From: Piezodorus guildinii
Taxonomy: Eukaryota > Arthropoda > Insecta > Hemiptera > Pentatomidae
Assembly: GCA_023052935.1 (NCBI GenBank)
Contig: CM041297.1
Location: forward strand, 110,351,563-110,415,562
Direction: 5' to 3'
DNA length: 64,000 nt
Shown here: in pieces, positions 46,389-57,708 of the stretch
Layout: each line of letters starts with the position of its first letter
Position numbering within the stretch: position 1 is the first letter of the stretch
The notes under the pieces: generated by a model
The model's input: the letters and a program-made list of their open reading frames with translations, nothing else
What the model was told of the DNA's origin: nothing
Database searches by the model: none
Position numbers and translations under genes: made by a program

Positions 46389-47447
46389 ACCTTTGCTTAT
46401 GAAATATTTAGTAAGGGAAAGTATTGCGATCGTGAAAATTTTCGAATTCCAGTTTTTAACGGAAATACATGTTTTAGGGTCCCCTGAGTCCAAATGATAT
46501 GCATTCTGCACGTTTTAACGTTTCTTTTTTTCTCAAAAACGGCTCTAACGATTTTGATTAAACTCGCTATAAAAAAAAACCTGTACCACTACAACCCATG
46601 AAGGGTCTTGGGCTCAGTACATATAGAGATTCGTACTGTTTCTAGGCCAACGGCAATGCAATGAGGTGATTAGGCCTTAATCACGCTCAGCCGCCAGGTT
46701 TTTCCCCAATTAATTTGGGTACCCACTTTATAGAGGCTGGGTCTGCCCCAGGAGGGTCTCCATACCCTAGGGTCCCCCCTCCCCCCCCCCCCCGACTGAA
46801 TTAACAGAATAAATAATATTTCTGCCACAGCCGGGATTCGAACCCAGGACCCGGAGCACAGCAGACTAGTGCTCTATCCACTAGACCACGCCGCTCCCAA
46901 ACTCGCTATACCTATCAAGAATTTAATGGGCTTCAATATGATGTAGGTTTCTTTCTGATTTAAACAGTGACAGGGCTAAAATGCCGATAGTTTGAATTTC
47001 TTCCTCTAAAGTATCTTTAATTTTGTAGATTCGAAAAAATTAATCATTTCATGTTGTTAACATTGATAAAAAACGGATAAATATATTGATAATCAACTGA
47101 AAGAGAAGAGTGCAAAAGTATTTTTAATGTGTTTTTTTTTAAGATAAGAACCATAAGATATATACATCATATATTGTTGGAGATGTATAAGCTAATAATT
47201 TTAGGAAAAATATTATCTTATACTCAAAGTTGAAAAATTTAATGGAGAGTGATGAAAAGCGGATAAAATTAACTGATTGTTTTAGATAATAATAGAATAG
47301 ATTACTTAGTAAAACACATGTTTCTATCGAAAATCGATTTAATTAATTCTTTAAACTTATTTCATCTCTAACGGTACATAAAAATTCTTAACTTGATTTT
47401 AACAACGGAATGTGGTAAGTGAAAATCGTGTGTTGCGCGCACCAGAT
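46389..47447 (-). repeat. family H repeat, copy 3, interrupted by SINE1
   Basis: Left end TAGTAAGGGAAAGTATTGCG then ATCGTGAAAATTTTCGAATT; right end AAGTGAAAATCGTGTGTTGC then GCGCACCAGATTTT. The SINE1 at 46,572-46,898 lies within AAACTCGCTATA, which is part of the H consensus, so the target duplication is unambiguous. Confidence 0.88.
46572..46898 (-). mobile_element. SINE1, full length, with 12-bp target duplication
   Basis: The cleanest copy. Minus strand starts GGGAGCGGCGTGGTCTAGTG, with GATAGAGCACTAGTCTGC, then GGGTTCGAATCCCGG (B-box) and a 3' end GTGGTACAGG followed by about nine T. AAACTCGCTATA flanks it at 46,560-46,571 and 46,899-46,910. An 18-nt C run (about 46,777-46,794) is a private expansion within the body. 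Confidence 0.95.
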
Positions 47448-47604
47448 TTTTTTTTTGTTAGATTTTTGTTTTCCCGTTCGATAATCCAAAATGTCTTTTC
47501 AAATGAGGTGTTCGGAGCACTTATTGGTTTTGAAAATTTAGGAATAGGACGCGTCTACTGTTTAATAATTTATATATATATATATAATACCGAATCAAAT
47601 TGGC

Positions 47605-48462
47605 TTTTTTCACCACGCCCGTAGGCAATACTTCCTTGGATCTTTCCTATACCAAACCATCAACTCCCAACATCCTTCCTATGTCTATAATCTCCTGCAA
47701 TTCAACACTAGATCCCGTATGTCCTTTATTTTTTTTTATATATTACCTTTATATCCCTTCCCACAGAACAAAAAAAATATGAATGCTCCTTTCTGGCCCG
47801 TTCTACTAGTCTCTAGAATTCCCTCCCATCAAACATCCGCCATGCTCCATCCCTCTCCACATTCAAACACCTCTTCCAGTACCTTCTAGCATCCCAAAAT
47901 GACGCTGCTTGACAATGTAAAAATTTTAGTAGAATTGTATTCAATATTTTTCCACAAGTATCTATCTATTTTTCCAACTATTTTACCTGAAAGACTTCTT
48001 TGTTACAATCGTTACATTATTTTTTTTCTTTTCTTTTTAAATTGTTTATATTGTGATTATTATGTCCGTTAGGTGATTAGAAGACTTCGTTTCGTATCAT
48101 TGTAGTATATTATGTTTATTTATGTTTAATTGGTTTATTTTTCATTAATTCTTGGCCAGTTTAAGTTCCTTTATTATTTCAAAGCTCATGTTATTCTTAA
48201 AAGACCAAGTAACAAAATAATGTAAATATTTATTTTTCTTCTTTTTATTACATATTTAAACTTATTTATTTTTCATTTTGTCCATACAAATATTTTCTGA
48301 GGATTGTTTTTTATTTGTATTTTTTTCATTTTTATATTTTATGTATATATTCACCCATAATTGTAAACGTTAGTTAACTATGTTCATTTTGTCTGTTGGC
48401 CACATGTAGACTGTAAACTGTGCAAATATGTTATTCTCAAGGGACACAGTCCCAGAATAAAA

Positions 48463-48475
<13 letters not shown>
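47605..48475 (+). pseudogene. CR1/L2-like LINE 3' part (RT tail and 3' UTR)
   Basis: Reading from 47,620: RRQYFLGSFLYQTINSQHPS then YVYNLLQFNTRSR, and after a T-run frameshift ECSFLARSTSLWNSLPSNIR then HAPSLSTFKHLFQYLLAS. These align in order with the minus-strand copy at 17,043-17,742 (QYLLASFLYQ..., ATSLWNSIPPEIRHVRTASS...). The 3' UTR ends with the hairpin GGGAC-ACA-GTCCC and AGAATAAAAAT. It then runs into a (TA)n array instead of TTCTA repeats. 5' truncated and frameshifted. Confidence 0.8.
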
Positions 48476-48530
<55 letters not shown>

Positions 48531-48532
48531 AT
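48466..48532. repeat. (TA)n microsatellite
   Basis: TA run directly downstream of the LINE 3' end. Confidence 0.95.
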
Positions 48533-48534
48533 TA

Positions 48535-48985
48535 GAATATGAACTCATTGTTATGAAATTCTTGAATGGCCATTCCTGTTGTCTATAGCAGAGGCCATTA
48601 GGTATGTAGAAGAGGTGCTGAATGAAACGGTGGGAGAATATTCAATTCCCCGACGGATCTGTAGCCCTGATAGTACCCTAGTGTGTTTTCTTACTGTTAT
48701 ACAACGGGGACTGTAAGTGAGGCACGGTAAGCATCACCGTAATCCAATCTTCAGAAAAGGTCAGTAGGAAAAAAGTTTACTTTTGAGGGAAGGAGGAGTT
48801 AGATTTTGAGTGAGTGAAGTGAAATAGTATTATAAAACGTCATCAACAAAAACTTCCAAGGAACTGGAAACATTTGTTTAAGTTAGTCATGTGTGTAATA
48901 TACTAGAGGTATTTAAGATCTAGCTTTGAGGATGTTATTTTTTTCGTTAATTTCGAATTAACAGAAGTGCCATTTTATATCATTG
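48535..48985. other. unassigned stretch
   Basis: Between two TA arrays; slightly GC-richer at 48,590-48,760. No frame or repeat recognised. Confidence 0.4.
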
Positions 48986-48988
48986 ATT

Positions 48989-48989
<1 letters not shown>

Positions 48990-49063
<74 letters not shown>
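48990..49063. repeat. (TA)n microsatellite
   Basis: About 36 uninterrupted TA units beside family H copy 4. Confidence 0.95.
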
Positions 49064-49066
<3 letters not shown>

Positions 49067-49081
49067 CTATTACAAGAGTAA

Positions 49082-49772
49082 AAATCTGGTGCAGGCAACA
49101 CTCAACTTTCACTTACCACGTCTGTTTTGTGATAATATTTTTTCTAAATTTTTCTTTTCAACGATATATTATACGTCTATATTACTGTTCTTATTATCAA
49201 AAATTACATTAAAAATATTCGTAATCATTTATCCTTTATTTGGTCATCAAATTTGTCCAACTTGTATATTTAGCCGTCCTTTATAAATTTTATTAAGATG
49301 ATATGGTTAATCTTTTGGAATGTACAAAATTAAAGGTAGTTTAGAGGAAGAAAATTTAAAATATCGGTATTCAAGCCCTGGCAGAATATTTCAATCAGGA
49401 TGAAACCTACCTCTTATTAAAGCCCATTAAACTTTACATCCATATATTGAGTTTAATCAAAATCGTTAGAGCCGTTTTTGTGAAAATCGTAAAAAGGCCC
49501 AGTATAGTGATTCTTCTGTTTAGCTGATCTTGATGAAAAAATTGCAGTAACATCTCGGGCGTATAGTTGCCTTAAATATGAAATTTCAGTTCCATATGAC
49601 TTTTAGTTTTTGCGCTAGACCTACCACATACGGACGGACACAAACTCACACTTATTTGCGGGACTTGGTCATTTGGACTCAGGGGATCCTAAAACGTATA
49701 TTTCCGTCGAAAACTGGAATTCAAATTTTTTTTCCCTTACTGTATATTTCATATATAGGTAAGTGAAAGTAA
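49082..49772 (+). repeat. family H repeat, copy 4, crosses the inverted-repeat boundary
   Basis: Starts AATCTGGTGCAGGCAACACT and ends GGTAAGTGAAAGTAAAA. Internally shortened relative to the 50.7-kb copy. From 49,292 onward it is mirrored at 57,709-58,208; its first 210 bases are not. Confidence 0.88.
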
Positions 49773-50729
49773 AAAGGAAGAAATTATTTCTTCCCTAACT
49801 TCATGGTTGCACCTGAAGATAGCTTAGGCCAAAACGTTGTACATAATCAATAAAATATTGGATAACTCAAAACTTTAATTTTTTGTTTTACTTCAATAAT
49901 CAATCATGTCTCAATGTTTGTAGTAGCAAAGCATGTATAAAATTTAATCAATGAAACAATCATTGTAAATTAAAACAATAGATGTATGTAGAATTTTTTT
50001 ATTTATCTTATTTTTATAAGTAAAAATAGCAATATATATATATACTATTGAAAGGCATAATATTTTAGAAAAATTAATATCTATCCCATGAAGTCGTTGA
50101 AAGTTATGGATTTGAGAAAATTGATTGCCGCCATTGATTAATTTCTACTTTCGTGTTATTTCATGTAAAATGTATGTGTAATGTTTATATAATAAATGTT
50201 TGAGAAGTGACATTCCTCTAGAAACTAACCAATAGTTAGTTCCTTGGAATAGTTCCTTGCTGAAATAGTTCCAAACATATTTCATTGCACTTTTGTAGTA
50301 GATGGCGTGCTGCTGAGATCGCTTGTTATATTCTTTTTCTTTATTTTAAAAAATATATCTTTATTTATTAGAGAGATTCCACCAACAGAATGGCTCAAGT
50401 TAGGTGGTCATATTACAGACGTAGTTACCTAATATCATGAACATACTTCATACATAAACAGAAACAAAATACAGTAACTGAATAAAGAAAAATAATACAA
50501 TTACTTCATACATAAAAATACTAAATAAAAACTTAAGAAGAAAATTCAACTTTAAGTCCTATCAAACTACATCTTCCTTTTTTACCCTTGTAATACCAAG
50601 TTAAAAAAAATATATTTAAATCAATTATATAAAATAGCACTTCTATTAAGTCGAAATAACGAAAAAATGAACACCCTCAAAGCTAGCCACTTAAATGCAT
50701 CTAAGAATAATAATCAAGAGAAAAAAAAA

Positions 50730-51618
50730 AATCTGGTGCGGGCAACACACGACTTTCACTTACCTCCATTTTTAAAATCAATGAAAGAATTTTCAAAAAC
50801 AGTTAGAGATAAAAATACGTGAACCTATTAAGGAATTAATTAAATTTAATTTATATAGAAACATGTGTTTTATTAAAAAATTATTATATTATTATCTAAA
50901 ATGATCAGTTAGTTTTATGTTCATTTCATCCCTCTCTATTAACTTTTAAAAGCTTGTGTATGAGATGATATGTTTTCTAAAATCTTTAGCTTTCCAACGG
51001 TTTATCATACATATATATTACTGCTCTTAAGTTCAAAAACGAAAAATTGCATTAAAAAAATATTTTTTCTGTTTTCTCCTATAGTTGGGTATCGAATTTA
51101 TTCAATTTATATATTTACCTGTTTTTCATCAGCGTTAACAAGATAATATAGTTATTTTTATTGAATCTACAAAATTAAAGGTACTTTAGGGAAAGAAAAT
51201 TTAAAATATCGACATTTAAGCCCTGTCAGACCGTTTTAATCAGAATAAAACCTACATGACATTAAAGCCCATTAAATTTTACATGGATATAGGGAGTTTA
51301 ATCAAAATCGTCGGAACCGTTTGGGAGAAAATCGAAAAAAGGTGCAAAATGCATGGTATAAAATGCCTCTTCTGGTAAGCTCATTTTGATGAAAAAAGTT
51401 TTGTCACGTCTCGGGCGAATAGTTGTCATAAATATGAAATTTTAGTTTCATAGGACTTACCGTTTCCGCCCGGGAGTTACCACACACACACAGACCTTTT
51501 TGCGGGACTTGCTTATTTGGACTCAGGGGACCCTAAAACGAATATTTCTGTTGAAAACTGGAATTCGAAAATTTCACGATCGCAATACTTCCCCTTACTA
51601 TATATAGTAAGTGAAAGT
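50730..51618 (+). repeat. family H repeat, copy 5, best full-length copy (~0.89 kb)
   Basis: Start ATCTGGTGCGGGCAACACAC then GACTTTCACTTAC; end CTTACTATATATAGTAAGTG then AAAGTAAAA. The segment ACTTTCACTTAC near the left end recurs inverted as GTAAGTGAAAGT at the right end, a 12-bp TIR. Internal markers: CATTAAAGCCCATTAAATTT, GAGTTTAATCAAAATCGTC, a CACACACACACAGACC tract, GACTCAGGGGACCCTAAAAC and CACGATCGCAATACTT. No open frame exceeds background. It lies inside the left arm and is mirrored at 55,668-56,561. Confidence 0.9.
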
Positions 51619-52287
51619 AAAAAAAGAAGAAAACCTACATAAATATATGAAAAAAAAAAATGACAATGATTATAGGATTTTTTATTTTATTTAGAACATT
51701 ATTTCATTATAAAAATACCTGTTGAAGTGGATTAATTTTATTACTCATCATTGTTCTTAAATAGTCCTTCTTCGATTTAGCTCACCTCTGTCAAGGCCTC
51801 ACAGCCAGTCCTACGTCATTAAGTAACCTTCACTTGAGACTCCGGCTCTACACCAAGCAGATTCATCCTGAGAAACGCGGTCTTCTACGTGGATTTGCAT
51901 GTCAACCCGTTTTTTCCTTGGTATTGTTTGCAATGAGAATTTATTTTATGATCCGCCTTGGATCATTGTTTCTAAAGCCCATTTGTGTCGGGTAAGACTG
52001 AAGGCAAGTGTTTAGGGGTTTACTTATAAGGGTTTGCAGTTAATGATTTCTCCTCCTACGCAATTCCTGCTGATCTATTATTCTCCTTCAATTTAAGTAA
52101 CATATTTTAATAGAATATAATGCTTTTTTAGTCAATGCGAATGCAGAATACAAGACTCTTTAAATAGAATGTTTGAGGTTTGGTGTAATCGGTCCCTTTT
52201 AATCAACAGAAACACCAATTCGGTTTCTTTATCCATCTTCCCTTTTAATCAGGCATATTTTCAGCATATACCCTCCACTTTTCATCC

Positions 52288-52506
52288 ATGCTAAAGTTTA
52301 AAGATGGAATGAATATATACATTTTTAACAATACCAAAAAGGATTTATATCTTTCTGAAAAGTATAATGACGGTATCTTTCACTGTTGCAGATATAACCG
52401 AGAGAAAACCATCTTCCGGGATATAAGTATAAAACCTTCATCTATATTTATAAACGAAAGATCCGTTTCACTCAATTTTTTGGCTATCGCAATATCACAA
52501 AAATGA
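52288..52506 (+). other. 72-codon frame, left-arm copy
   Basis: Starts MLKFKDGMNIYIFNNTKKDL and is identical in translation to the minus-strand frame in the right arm. The identity is explained by the inverted duplication and is not by itself evidence for coding. No recognised domain. An 82-codon frame upstream survives only in the right arm (55,179-55,427, minus), where it begins MRLRLYTKQIHPEKRGLLRG; in this arm it is interrupted. Confidence 0.25.
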
Positions 52507-52563
52507 CTATGGTTATGAAGCTGGTGAAAATTATTCCTGGAGATTCGTCTTGCGTGGAGATGT

Positions 52564-52743
52564 ACATATGAAAACAAGGTAATTTTATTCGAAGTATTTA
52601 CCTTCTTTTTCTACACATTTTCCCAACGTGACACCAACTTTTTTATCCCCGAACTGAAAAACTCTGAGCTTTGAAGTGAAACAAAATCTTAAAACGCACT
52701 TTTCACTTGATCATCATTTTCAAAAAGTTTTCCTTTGACGATA
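52564..52743 (-). pseudogene. reverse-oriented mariner C-terminal fragment
   Basis: Reverse complement of 54,074-54,257, identical as far as I can compare. It encodes the mariner transposase tail (KKLVSRWEN, EGKYFE) but lacks the TIR. Flanking arm sequence is joined directly to it at 52,563/52,564, while on the right side 457 bases intervene. The other end, at 52,743, stops inside the transposase and meets an AT repeat. Confidence 0.88.
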
Positions 52744-53398
52744 ATATATATATTATAATATATATATATACCGCGAACTCCTTCTAAACCACACGACGGA
52801 TTTTGGATCATTTAGAACACTCTTTCCTGTAGGTTTATAAGTAAAATCCATAGAAATGAAATTTTCCTATAGATAGCAAAATTAAATTTTCTGTAATCAA
52901 GGAATCGAAAAATCTTTCCTGAAATATGAGTAGTAATATAGACGTATTAATATACCGCCACAGCGCAAGATTTAAAAAGTTAATATGCAAACAGAGTGTC
53001 ATTATAAGCCCATAAACTCACGAACAAATGTTATTTGTTAATGTTTGTAGTGGGGGAGGTTATGGTGACTCAGTGTTGTCACCGTACATTATCGTACAAG
53101 TTATATTCTTGCATATTATACGCAAGATTTAAGGAACAATATTACTTACCAAATCGTAGGTTAAAATAAATTAAAGTTGTTGTAAATTCATGGACTGACA
53201 TTGTTATTAATTATTTCTACTTTTAGACCATTTCATGGACACAGATGTTCCACTGTAAGCTACGTGGCTTGCAAAAGTTAATTTAAAATAAAAAATATTA
53301 ATAAATCGAATAAAATAGGAACTGTTTACCAACAAATAAATTGGACTAATTTTGATTTATTAAACAATTAATTTTTCTTATATCTGGCGATGATTAAA
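52744..53398. other. spacer between inverted repeat and mariner
   Basis: A short TA-rich start, then non-repetitive DNA without recognisable coding sequence. Confidence 0.5.
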
Positions 53399-53400
53399 TA

Positions 53401-54314
53401 TTGCTTTGTTTCACATGAAATGTCCGTTTTCATAGTTTCTGAAATACATAAAGGATTTTGCAGGTCTCTGTTGTTTTCTTCCGAATATTTACATATTTAA
53501 AGTAAACAGTTACTAATCCTCTACCTTTGTATTATAAACATTAGCTTCCCAATAAATTACCAATTTTTTAGTATACCTCAAAATATGAACATGTAAACAC
53601 GCGATTTTCGAGTAATATTTTTGTACGAGTTTAAACTCGGCCATTCAGCAGCTGAGGCCGCTAGAAATATTTGCAAGGCGTTTGGGGAAGGGAGTGTTAA
53701 TGAACGGACCATTCGCCGTTGGTTTGCTAAGTTTTCAGTTGGGGATACCGACTTGGAAAACTTGCCCCGAGGAAGACCTCCGTCCGTAATAGACAACGAT
53801 GTTCTCAAACAAACAGTAGAAGGAAACCCCTACCAAACAGTTAAAGGACTCTCAGTACAACTAAATGCAAGTGCATCTACCGTTTCCAGACATTTAAAGT
53901 GTATTGGGAAAGTAAAAAAGCTCGATACATGGGTACCTCATGATCTCATTGAGCGGCATTTTTCAAAACATACCGTGCAAAAATTGAAAGAACTGGGCTT
54001 CGAAGTTCTTCCGCACCCCCCATATTCTCCCGACTTGTCTCCAACAGATTACCACCTGTTCAGGAATTGAGACAATTTCGTCAAAGGAAAACTTTTTGAA
54101 AATGATGATCAAGTGAAAAGTGCGTTTTAAGATTTTGTTTCACTTCAAAGCTCAGAGTTTTTCAGTTCGGGGATAAAAAAGTTGGTGTCACGTTGGGAAA
54201 ATGTGTAGAAAAAGAAGGTAAATACTTCGAATAAAATTACCTTGTTTTCATATTGTATTTTTTAAATAAAAATCCTTTACCTTGAAAACGGACATTTCAT
54301 GTGACACAATCCAA
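53401..54314 (+). mobile_element. internally deleted mariner element with intact TIRs
   Basis: TIRs of 32 bp share CACATGAAATGTCCGTTTTC, with three differences in the outer part. The element is flanked by TA on both sides (53,399-53,400 and 54,315-54,316), the standard mariner target duplication. Length 914 bp against about 1.3 kb for complete mariners; the loss is inside the transposase. It sits in the loop of the large inverted repeat. It could be mobilised only by a transposase supplied elsewhere. Confidence 0.92.
53585..54245 (+). pseudogene. mariner transposase, internally deleted and interrupted
   Basis: The natural start appears to be the ATG at 53,585, followed by a TAA at codon 4. 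The frame then continues through VIFLYEFKLGHSAAEAARNI (first helix-turn-helix), NERTIRRWFAKFSVGD, GRPPSVIDNDVLKQTVEGNP (GRPP linker) and a second helix-turn-helix to WVPHDL. After ERHF it jumps to SKHTVQKLKELGFEVLPHPP and YSPDLSPTDYHLFRN, so the third catalytic Asp (in SPDLSP) is kept while the region with the first two (GDE and HDN) is gone, roughly 130 codons. A stop follows HLFRN; the rest of the tail (VSRWEN...GKYFE) is readable with further stops. Complete family members have about 345 residues. Inactive. Confidence 0.93.
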
Positions 54315-54316
54315 TA

Positions 54317-54711
54317 TATAATAATGAAAAAAAAAAAGTGATAAAATAAACATAATCTTTTCTTGTTAAAAGTTTTTTCTTTTGGATAAGCTCATAATCC
54401 TAAAGTAATAAATTCTTAAAATTAATCAAACTTGACTTATTAAAACATAAATGGCACCACATTTAAATTGTACCTGTGTAAGAAAAGGAGATAAGCTAAT
54501 TTGTTATAAATAATATCTTCACTAATACATGTCAGACTAAGACGATTTTGCTTTAACGTGGTTAGAAATTCGATTATGTTTCAAATGAGTACATAACATT
54601 TTTCAGATGACGTATAGTTTTTGAGTTATTCGATAGACAATTCAGTAATAGGTTTTAAAAATATATATTTTTAACAACTTATAGAACGATTTTTTTCAAA
54701 CCCCTTATTGC
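54317..54711. other. right-side spacer absent from the left arm
   Basis: About 395 bp between the mariner 3' end and the right arm. Together with the mariner 3' end it has no counterpart on the left. AT-rich, no features. Confidence 0.6.
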
Positions 54712-54768
54712 ACATCTCCACGCAAGACGAATCTCCAGGAATAATTTTCACCAGCTTCATAACCATAG

Positions 54769-54987
54769 TCATTTTTGTGATATTGCGATAGCCAAAAAAT
54801 TGAGTGAAACGGATCTTTCGTTTATAAATATAGATGAAGGTTTTATACTTATATCCCGGAAGATGGTTTTCTCTCGGTTATATCTGCAACAGTGAAAGAT
54901 ACCGTCATTATACTTTTCAGAAAGATATAAATCCTTTTTGGTATTGTTAAAAATGTATATATTCATTCCATCTTTAAACTTTAGCAT
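54769..54987 (-). other. 72-codon frame, right-arm copy
   Basis: Same translation as the left-arm frame. About 190 bases upstream on the same strand an 82-codon frame (55,179-55,427) ends with LLIYYSPSI. Neither has a recognised domain; the two could derive from one older coding unit, which is speculation. Confidence 0.25.
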
Positions 54988-55667
54988 GGATGAAAAGTGG
55001 AGGGTATATGCTGAAAATATGCCTGATTAAAAGGGAAGATGGATAAAGAAACCGAATTGGTGTTTCTGTTGATTAAAAGGGACCGATTACACCAAACCTC
55101 AAACATTCTATTTAAAGAGTCTTGTATTCTGCATTCGCATTGACTAAAAAAGCATTATATTCTATTAAAATATGTTACTTAAATTGAAGGAGAATAATAG
55201 ATCAGCAGGAATTGCGTAGGAGGAGAAATCATTAACTGCAATCCCCTAAACACTTGCCTTAAGTCTTGCCCGACACAAATGGGCTTTAGAAACAATGATC
55301 CAAGGCGGATCATAAAATAAATTCTCATTGCAAACAATACCAAGGAAAAGACGGGTTGACGTGCAAATCCACGTAGAAGACCGCGTTTCTCAGGATGAAT
55401 CTGCTTGGTGTAGAGCCGGAGTCTCAAGTGAAGGTTACTTAATGACGTAGGACTGGCTGTGAGGCCTTGACAGAGGTGGGCTAAATCGAAGAAGGACTAT
55501 TTAAGAACAATGATGAGTAATGAAATTAATCCACTTCAACAGGTATTTTTATAATGAAATAATGTTCGAAATAAAATAAAAAAATTGGTGAGGTGCGAGC
55601 ATCATTTACCATCCTATAATCATTGTCTTTTTTTTCTTTCATATATTTATGTAGGTTTTCTTCTTTT

Positions 55668-56561
55668 TTTACTTTCACTTACTATATATAGTAAGGGGAA
55701 GTATTGCGATCGTGAAATTTTCTAATTCCAGTTTTCAACGGAAATACTCGTTTTAGGGTTCCATGAGTCCAAACAAGCAAGTCCCGCAAAAAGGTCTGTG
55801 TGTGTGTGTGGTAACTCCCGGGCGGAAACGGTCCTATGAAACTAAAATTTCATATTTATGACAACTATTCGCCCGAAACGTGACAAAACTTTTTTCATCA
55901 AAATGAGCTTACCAGAAGAGGCATTTTATACCATGCATTTTGCACCTTTTTTCGATTTTCTCGAAAACGGTTCCGACGATTTTGATTAACCTCGCTATAT
56001 CGATGTAAAATTTAATGGGCTTTAATATCATGTAGGTTTTATTCTGATTAAAATGGTCTGACAGGGCTTAAATGTCGATATTTTAAATTTTCTTCCCCTA
56101 AAGTACCTTTAATTTTGTAGATTCAATAAAAATAACTATATTGTCTTGTTAACGCTGATGAAAAACAGGTAAATATATAAATTGAATAAATTCGATACCC
56201 AACTAAAGGAGAAAACAGAAAAAATATTTTTTTAATGCAATTTTTCGTTTTTGAACTTAAGAGCAGTAATATACATGTATGATAAACCGTTGGAAAGCTA
56301 AAGATTTTAGAAAACATATTATCTCATACACAAGCTTTTAAAAGTTAATAGAGAGGGATGAAATGAACATAAAACTACTTAACTGATCATTTTAGATAAT
56401 AATATAATAATTTTTTAATAAAACACATGTTTCTATATAAATTCAATTTAATTAATTCCTTAATAGGTTCACGTATTTTTATCTCTAACTGTTTTTGAAA
56501 ATTCTTTCATTGATTTTAAAAATGGAGGTAAGTGAAAGTCGTGTGTTGCCCGCACCAGATT
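55668..56561 (-). repeat. family H repeat, copy 6 (mirror of copy 5)
   Basis: Starts ACTTTCACTTACTATATATA and ends CGTGTGTTGCCCGCACCAGA. Differs from copy 5 by scattered substitutions, for example TGTGTGTGTGTGTGG tract length. Confidence 0.9.
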
Positions 56562-57332
56562 TTTTTTTTTCTTCTTTTGATTATTATTCTTAGATGCATT
56601 TAAGTGGCTAGCTTTGAGGATGTTCATTTTTTCGTTATTTCGACTTAATAGAAGTGCCATTTTATATCAATAAATTTAAATATATATTTTTTTAACTTGG
56701 TATTACAAGGGTAAAAAAGGAAGATGTAGTTTGATAGGACTTAAACGTCGAATTTTCTTCCTAAGTTTTTATTTAGTATTTTTATGTATGAAGTAATTGT
56801 ATTATTTTTCTTTATTCAGTTACTGTATTTTGTTTTTGTTTATGTATGAAGTATGTTCATGATATTAGGTAACTACGTCTGTAATATGACCCCCTAACTT
56901 GAGCCATTCTGTTGGTGGGATCTCTCTAATAAATAAAGATATATTTTTTAAAATAAAGAAAAAGAATATAACAAGCGATCTCAGCAGCACGCCCTCTACT
57001 ACAAAAGTGCAATGAAATATGTTTCGAACTATTTCAGCAAGGAACTATTCCAAGGAACTAACTATTGGTTAGTTTCTAGAGGAATGTCACTTCTCAAACA
57101 TTTATTATATAAACATTACACATACATTTTACATGAATGTAGAAATTAATCAATGGCGGCAATCAATTTTCTCAAATCCATAACTTTCAACGACTTCATG
57201 GGATAGATATTAATTTTTCTAAAATATTATGCCTTTCAATAGTATATATATTGCTATTCTTACTTATAAAAATAAATTAAAAAAAACTCTACATACATCT
57301 ATTGTTTAATTTACAATAATTGTTTCAATCGC

Positions 57333-57520
57333 TGAGTGGCTAGCGTAAAGCTGTCCTTCGGAGGGAACGTTAAAAGGTGGTCCCGAGCCTGTGCGATGTC
57401 AGGTACTCGTTAAAGATCCCCATCCTAATAAAACCTGGATGGGCAAAATTTAGGACTCCCACTGTAGCATCGTCCGATTAGCCATAGTAGCATAAAGTGA
57501 CGTTAAATAAATAAACAATA
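57333..57520 (+). mobile_element. SINE2, 5'-truncated, in the right arm only
   Basis: GAGTGGCTAGCGTAAAGCTG then TCCTTCGGAGGGAACGTTAA, GGTGGTCCCGAGCCTGTGCG and a 3' end AAGTGACGTTAAATAAATAA. ACAATAATTGTTTCA flanks it on both sides, and the left arm has a single, uninterrupted version (TGAAACAATCATTGT, reversed). Most of the tRNA-like head is missing. Confidence 0.9.
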
Positions 57521-57708
57521 ATTGTTTCATTGATTAAATTAAGTTTTGCTACTACAAACATTGAGACATGATTGATTATTGAAGTAAAAAAAAAATTAAA
57601 GGTTTTGAGTTATCCAATATTTTATTGATTATGTACAACGTTTTGGCCTAAGCTATCTTCAGGTGCAACCATGAAGTTAGGGAAGAAATAATTTCTTCCT
57701 TTTTTTTC

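Larger units (their letters stand above)
49292..52563 (+). repeat. left arm of large inverted repeat
   Basis: Reverse complement of 54,712-58,208. Anchors: TTAGGCCAAAACGTTGTAC here and GTACAACGTTTTGGCCTAA at about 57,633; identical 72-codon frames at 52,288-52,506 and 54,769-54,987 on opposite strands. The inner part keeps coordinate sum 107,275 exactly. Differences are few: isolated substitutions, a 12-bp extra piece at about 52,021 and absence of the 200-bp SINE2 found in the right arm. Confidence 0.95.

Noticed and set aside
49578..49766. Short frames beginning MKFQF in several H copies (also 59,478-59,675 and 63,593-63,784)
   Set aside because: They recur because family H is repeated. 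They cross the CA/GT tract, differ in length and are broken in other copies, so a conserved small protein is not supported.
53578..53808. 76-codon minus-strand frame
   Set aside because: Antisense of the mariner transposase N-terminal region.
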